DNA of 64,000 nucleotides from Bradyrhizobium murdochi. Lineage in GTDB: Bacteria > Pseudomonadota > Alphaproteobacteria > Rhizobiales > Xanthobacteraceae. The notes beneath the pieces are model-generated. The model ran no database searches. It saw only the letters and a program-made list of their open reading frames with translations, and had not been told where the DNA came from. This document shows positions 60,694 through 64,000 of the stretch, piece by piece (the first letter of the stretch is position 1; every line of letters begins with the position of its first letter). Position numbers and translations under genes: made by a program. The stretch is from NCBI RefSeq assembly GCF_000472965.1, contig NZ_AXAU01000001.1, forward strand, positions 1,156,243-1,220,242. Direction: 5' to 3'.

Positions 60694-61680
60694 ATGTCCG
60701 TCCACATCCGTGGTCTACGGCAAATTGTACGTCTGGCCGTTATTTCAGCACTGACCGCCGCTGCAGCAGGCGCAGCCCATGCCCAGAAAACCGATGTCAT
60801 CTTTAGCGCCGGCCCAACGGGCGGCAGTTGGACACCGATGGCGGCAGCAGCGTCGCAGGTCGTGAACAAGCGTTATCCCGAGCTGAACGTGCAGGTTGAG
60901 CCGGGTGCCGCCCTCATCAACATGGAGAAGATCCGCAACGACAAGGCCGATATCGGCTGGTCCATGACGACCGTCATGGCCGATGCGCAGAAGGGCGAAG
61001 GTCAGTTCGCCGGCAAGGCGACTGATAAGGGCCTTTTCGTAGCCAATTTCTATCCCAACGTCTGGCAGTTGGTGGTGCCTGCGAACAGCGATATTAAGAG
61101 TGTCAAGGATCTGAAGGGGCAGCCGGTGGCGCTGCCGGCACGCGGTAACACCAGCCTGGCCGCCGGCTGGGAGTACCTGCTCAAGGTGAACGGCATGACG
61201 CTGAACGACTTGGGCGCGAAGAGCTACGGCCCGGTGTCGTCCAATGCGGAGGCCGTAAAGAACCGGCAGGCGATGGCGGCCGGATGGTTCACCGTAGTGC
61301 CGGCATCCTTCGTCCTGGATCTTGGCTCGGCGATGCCGCTGCGGGTGCTTCCGGTCAGCGACGAGGAGTTCGCCGCACTGCGCAAGCTCAATTCGGGCTT
61401 TGTGCGCTACACCATCAAGGCCGGCACCTACAAGGACCAGGGCGTGACCGACGCTGTTCAAACCTTCCAGTCGCCGACCGTGCTGATTGCATCGTCCAAG
61501 ACGTCTCCCGAGGTGATCTACAAGATCACCAAAGCCATTGTCGAAGGGCGGGACGAGTTCGGTAACGTCACCAGCGAAATGAAGGGCGTGAAGGCGTCCG
61601 ACATGGCTGAGAGCCTGGGCATGCCGTATCACCCCGGCGCGGAGAAATACTACCGCGAAGCTGGATTGCTCAAGCAGTAG
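60694..61680 (+). CDS. TAXI-family TRAP transporter substrate-binding protein
   Basis: A 328-residue periplasmic binding protein. The signal peptide ends near AAHAQ; the mature start TDVIFSAGPTGGSWTPMAAA, the ADIGWSMTTVM region and VPANSDIKSVKDLKGQPVAL are TAXI features. It captures an organic acid for the fused permease encoded ten bases downstream. AAGGGAG lies eight bases before the ATG at 60694, whereas it abuts the GTG at 60685, so ATG is the start. Confidence 0.92.
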   Translation: MSVHIRGLRQIVRLAVISALTAAAAGAAHAQKTDVIFSAGPTGGSWTPMAAAASQVVNKRYPELNVQVEPGAALINMEKIRNDKADIGWSMTTVMADAQKGEGQFAGKATDKGLFVANFYPNVWQLVVPANSDIKSVKDLKGQPVALPARGNTSLAAGWEYLLKVNGMTLNDLGAKSYGPVSSNAEAVKNRQAMAAGWFTVVPASFVLDLGSAMPLRVLPVSDEEFAALRKLNSGFVRYTIKAGTYKDQGVTDAVQTFQSPTVLIASSKTSPEVIYKITKAIVEGRDEFGNVTSEMKGVKASDMAESLGMPYHPGAEKYYREAGLLKQ

Positions 61681-61690
61681 AGGGCGTGCC

Positions 61691-63577
61691 GTGCGCAAAC
61701 TCTCCGGCTACGCAGGCCTGGTCGTCGGAGTGGTTGCGGTCGCAATGTCCGTGTACCACGTTTACGCGCGACTGACGGTATACGCTCCCGATCAGCAGGC
61801 CCTGCTCTACATAACGCTGGCCTTCAGCCTGGTGCTGTCGTTCCTGCTGTGGCCTCGCAGCAAGCACGCAGCACTGGGTCGCGTGCCGTGGGAGGATCTC
61901 GCTTTGGCAGGCCTTTCGCTCGCGTGCATTGGCTACATGTTCGCGAACTACGACTACATCGTGAACCGTTTTCCCACCGCCGAGTCCCTCACCCGAATGG
62001 ACATGGCGGTTGGAATTACCGCCACCCTGCTGGTTCTGGAGGCGACGCGACGCACAATCGGCGCGTCGCTGCCGATCGTGGCAATCGTGTTCCTGCTCTA
62101 CGGATTCGCGGGCCCCTGGCTGTACGGCTGGCTCTACCACAGAGGTCTCAGCCTCGAGCTCACCATCGACCAGACCTACTTCACCACGGAGGGAATTTTC
62201 GGGGTGCCGATGACGGTGGCCGCGACCTACGTCATTCTTTTCATCATCTTCGGCACGTTCCTCGAGAAGTCCGGTGCAGGCCAGTTCTTCATGAACTTCG
62301 CAAACGCGATCGCTGGTGGCGCGCGCGGTGGCCCCGGCAAAGTTTCGATCGTCTCCTCCAGCCTGTTCGGTACCATCTCCGGCTCCGCGGTCGCCAATGT
62401 CATGGTCGACGGTTGGTTGACGATTCCGATGATGAAGAAGACCGGCTTCAAGCCGGAAGCGGCAGCCGCCATCGAGGCGGTGGCCTCCACCGGCGGGCAG
62501 ATCATGCCGCCGATCATGGGCGCGGCGGCGTTCGTCATGGCCGAGTTTCAGGGCGTCAGCTACACGCAGGTGATGATCGCGGCGGCGATACCTGCGCTCT
62601 TCTACTATGGGGCGCTGTTCGCTGCCGTCCACTTCAACGCCGTGCGCTCGGGACTCAAGGGCTTGCCACGCGAAGAACTGCCCGTCCTGGGCTACATCAT
62701 GCTGCGCCAGGGGCACCTGTTCCTGCCGGTCATCGTGCTTCTGGCGCTGCTTCTATTCGGCTTCACGCCGACCTATGGCGCGATCATCGCCACTTTAGCG
62801 CTGGTCGCTATCTCGTGGCTTCGTCCTTCCACGGCGTTGGGTTGGCGCGCGTGCCTTGAGGGCTTGCGCGACGGGGCGGTGCAAACCGTGCCGGTGGCGA
62901 TGGCCTGTGCGTCCGCCGGTATCGTGATCGGAATCGTGCTGCAAACCGGACTGGCGCTGCGGTTCACGGCCTTTCTCATCGACTTCACCTATGGCTCATT
63001 GCTGCCCGCACTGCTCATCACGATGGTCGCCGGCGTCATTCTCGGCATGGGCATGCCAACCACTCCCGCCTACATCATGCAGGCGGCGCTGCTCGTGCCC
63101 GCGATCATGAAGCTCGGTGTGGAGCCCATGGCGGCGCACATGTTCGCGTTCTACTTCTCCTGCCTGTCGGCCGTGACGCCGCCCGTGGCGCTGGCCGTGT
63201 ATGCTGCGGCGTCAATCGGCGGGGCCGGCCTGTGGGCCTCGGGCGTGCAGGCGATGAAGTTCGCTGCCGCCGGCTTCATCGTGCCGTTCTTCTTTATCTA
63301 TAACCCTGCGCTGCTGTTCGAGGGCCCATGGCCCGACATCCTCCGCGCGGTGGCGACCGGCACGATCGGAGTGATTGCGCTCGCAGCCAGTCTTGAAGGC
63401 TACTTCCTGCGTGTTGCTACGTGGTTCGAGCGGGCGCTGTTCTTTGTGGCCGCAATGCTGCTGATCGACCCCAATGCCATCACCGACGTCATCGGCTTGG
63501 GCCTGCTTGCCATCGGCCTGCTGGTGCAGAAGGTATGGACGATACGACCAACGATAGCGCCGGAAACCAGCACGTGA
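61691..63577 (+). CDS. TRAP transporter fused DctQM permease
   Basis: A 628-residue membrane protein fusing the small (DctQ-like, about residues 1-130) and large (DctM, about 130-600) TRAP subunits, the form that goes with TAXI binding proteins. About 16-18 helices. Motifs: SGSAVANVMVDGWLTIPMMK, GGQIMPPIMGAAAFVMAEF and GMPTTPAYIMQAAL. It is driven by an ion gradient. GTG start ten bases after the binding-protein stop. Substrate unknown. Confidence 0.93.
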   Translation: MRKLSGYAGLVVGVVAVAMSVYHVYARLTVYAPDQQALLYITLAFSLVLSFLLWPRSKHAALGRVPWEDLALAGLSLACIGYMFANYDYIVNRFPTAESLTRMDMAVGITATLLVLEATRRTIGASLPIVAIVFLLYGFAGPWLYGWLYHRGLSLELTIDQTYFTTEGIFGVPMTVAATYVILFIIFGTFLEKSGAGQFFMNFANAIAGGARGGPGKVSIVSSSLFGTISGSAVANVMVDGWLTIPMMKKTGFKPEAAAAIEAVASTGGQIMPPIMGAAAFVMAEFQGVSYTQVMIAAAIPALFYYGALFAAVHFNAVRSGLKGLPREELPVLGYIMLRQGHLFLPVIVLLALLLFGFTPTYGAIIATLALVAISWLRPSTALGWRACLEGLRDGAVQTVPVAMACASAGIVIGIVLQTGLALRFTAFLIDFTYGSLLPALLITMVAGVILGMGMPTTPAYIMQAALLVPAIMKLGVEPMAAHMFAFYFSCLSAVTPPVALAVYAAASIGGAGLWASGVQAMKFAAAGFIVPFFFIYNPALLFEGPWPDILRAVATGTIGVIALAASLEGYFLRVATWFERALFFVAAMLLIDPNAITDVIGLGLLAIGLLVQKVWTIRPTIAPETST

Positions 63578-63666
63578 CCCGCACACAGTTCGCCGCGTTG
63601 ACGCTTATCGCTGCCGCCCTCCTCGCTGGCACCGTGGCTTTCGGTGTTTTGCGTATCTACGCCTAA
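63535..63666 (+). CDS. Small single-pass membrane protein overlapping the TRAP permease end
   Basis: A 43-residue frame from ATG at 63535, out of frame with the last 43 bases of the permease gene: MDDTTNDSAGNQHVTRTQFA then a hydrophobic helix (LTLIAAALLAGTVAFGVL). It could be a small accessory subunit translated by coupling, or an artefact. AGAAGG lies before the ATG. I know no family for it. Confidence 0.45.
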   Translation: MDDTTNDSAGNQHVTRTQFAALTLIAAALLAGTVAFGVLRIYA

Positions 63667-63934
63667 GCAAGGCGGGGCAGCGTCACATCACGCCCTACGG
63701 CATGAAACGCCGGGAACTCCTGCTGGGCAGCTTCGGCCAAACACCCTTGATCGGGTGAGCCTCATGATCTAAAAGGCCGCCAATCATCACGGTCCCGGCG
63801 GGGCCGTGAACGTTTTGAGGGCCTGACTGCGCTCGGTACCAAGATACCGATCAGCCCTCGGATCTCTAACTAGTTGGTAAAGGCGGCATTTTTGCTGACC
63901 TCTATCTAACCGCTCGAAAGGAGCGGGACAGCTT
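63667..63934. other. Gap between the TRAP cluster and DUF2232
   Basis: No full gene. A very short frame at 63702-63758 (MKRRELLLGSFGQTPLIG) looks like the first residues of a twin-arginine signal and then ends; it may be a truncated gene at an insertion edge. The sequence before 63935 includes a good ribosome site (AAAGGAGCGGG). Confidence 0.4.
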
Positions 63935-64000
63935 ATGATCGCGATTATCCTCATTGGTCTTGCGGCCGGCTGCGCGTCGGCGCTGATGTTCGCCTCGATC
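63935..64000 (+). CDS. DUF2232 membrane protein, start only (cut by window edge)
   Basis: Only 22 codons are present: MIAIILIGLAAGCASALMFA then SI. This matches the N-terminus of the DUF2232 membrane protein that in Rhizobiales lies between rpsR and rplI. AAAGGAGCGGGACAGCTT precedes the ATG. The role is unknown. Confidence 0.75.
   Translation, partial: MIAIILIGLAAGCASALMFASI

Overview
The window reads as chromosomal DNA of a Bradyrhizobium-like alphaproteobacterium (Nitrobacteraceae). The grounds are high GC, typical Rhizobiales gene orders, a bS6 protein with an arginine/glycine/acidic tail, many small conserved proteins I associate with this family, and palindromic intergenic repeats of the kind common in Bradyrhizobium genomes. 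I saw no rRNA, tRNA or CRISPR array.

Layout. 0-5.6 kb is accessory: the end of a DUF1801 gene, a Crp/Fnr regulator, several small proteins (DUF6894, DUF2934, unknowns) and decayed insertion sequences (IS5 and IS1182 fragments, a possible IS21-type end). 5.7-10 kb is a divergent unit: a LysR regulator faces an HMG-CoA-lyase-like gene, a CaiB/BaiF CoA-transferase and a frameshifted Bug/TctC binding protein. 10-11.3 kb is an ArsR-SRPBCC-GFA operon with a perfect palindromic operator. 11.4-20.9 kb holds a lone molybdopterin-subunit gene of the xanthine dehydrogenase family, a TerC/YjbE membrane protein, ndk, a His-rich secreted protein, an ABC-F ATPase, a lipoprotein, holC and pepA.

21.2-29.9 kb is the envelope block lptF-lptG-lptD-surA-pdxA-rsmA plus a zinc alcohol dehydrogenase, tightly packed with ATGA-type overlaps. 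30-50 kb is a long accessory stretch: a LysR/SDR/DUF417/AhpD redox module, a fatty-acid desaturase, a hydrolase, an SnoaL-like protein, a TPR protein, an AEC transporter, a two-component system, small secreted proteins, a truncated haemoglobin facing an HxlR regulator, a HigBA toxin-antitoxin pair and many repeats. 50-60.3 kb returns to core genes: gmk, yicC, mltG, fabF, acpP, fabG, fabD, a broken LysE gene, a desaturase/TetR pair, rpsF and rpsR. At 60.7-63.7 kb a TAXI-type TRAP transporter lies between rpsR and the start of a DUF2232 gene, which normally follows rpsR directly.

The most noteworthy signals are: three pairs of near-identical intergenic repeats about 4-41 kb apart, plus a third family with a truncated copy; the TRAP cassette inside a ribosomal-protein gene cluster; a molybdoenzyme with Gln where the catalytic Glu should be; a HigBA promoter so close to the start codon that the toxin mRNA should be leaderless; a heptapeptide tandem repeat in a membrane protein next to gmk; and three one-base frameshift cases that are either real decay or base errors. 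I found no clearly new multi-gene defence or biosynthetic system.
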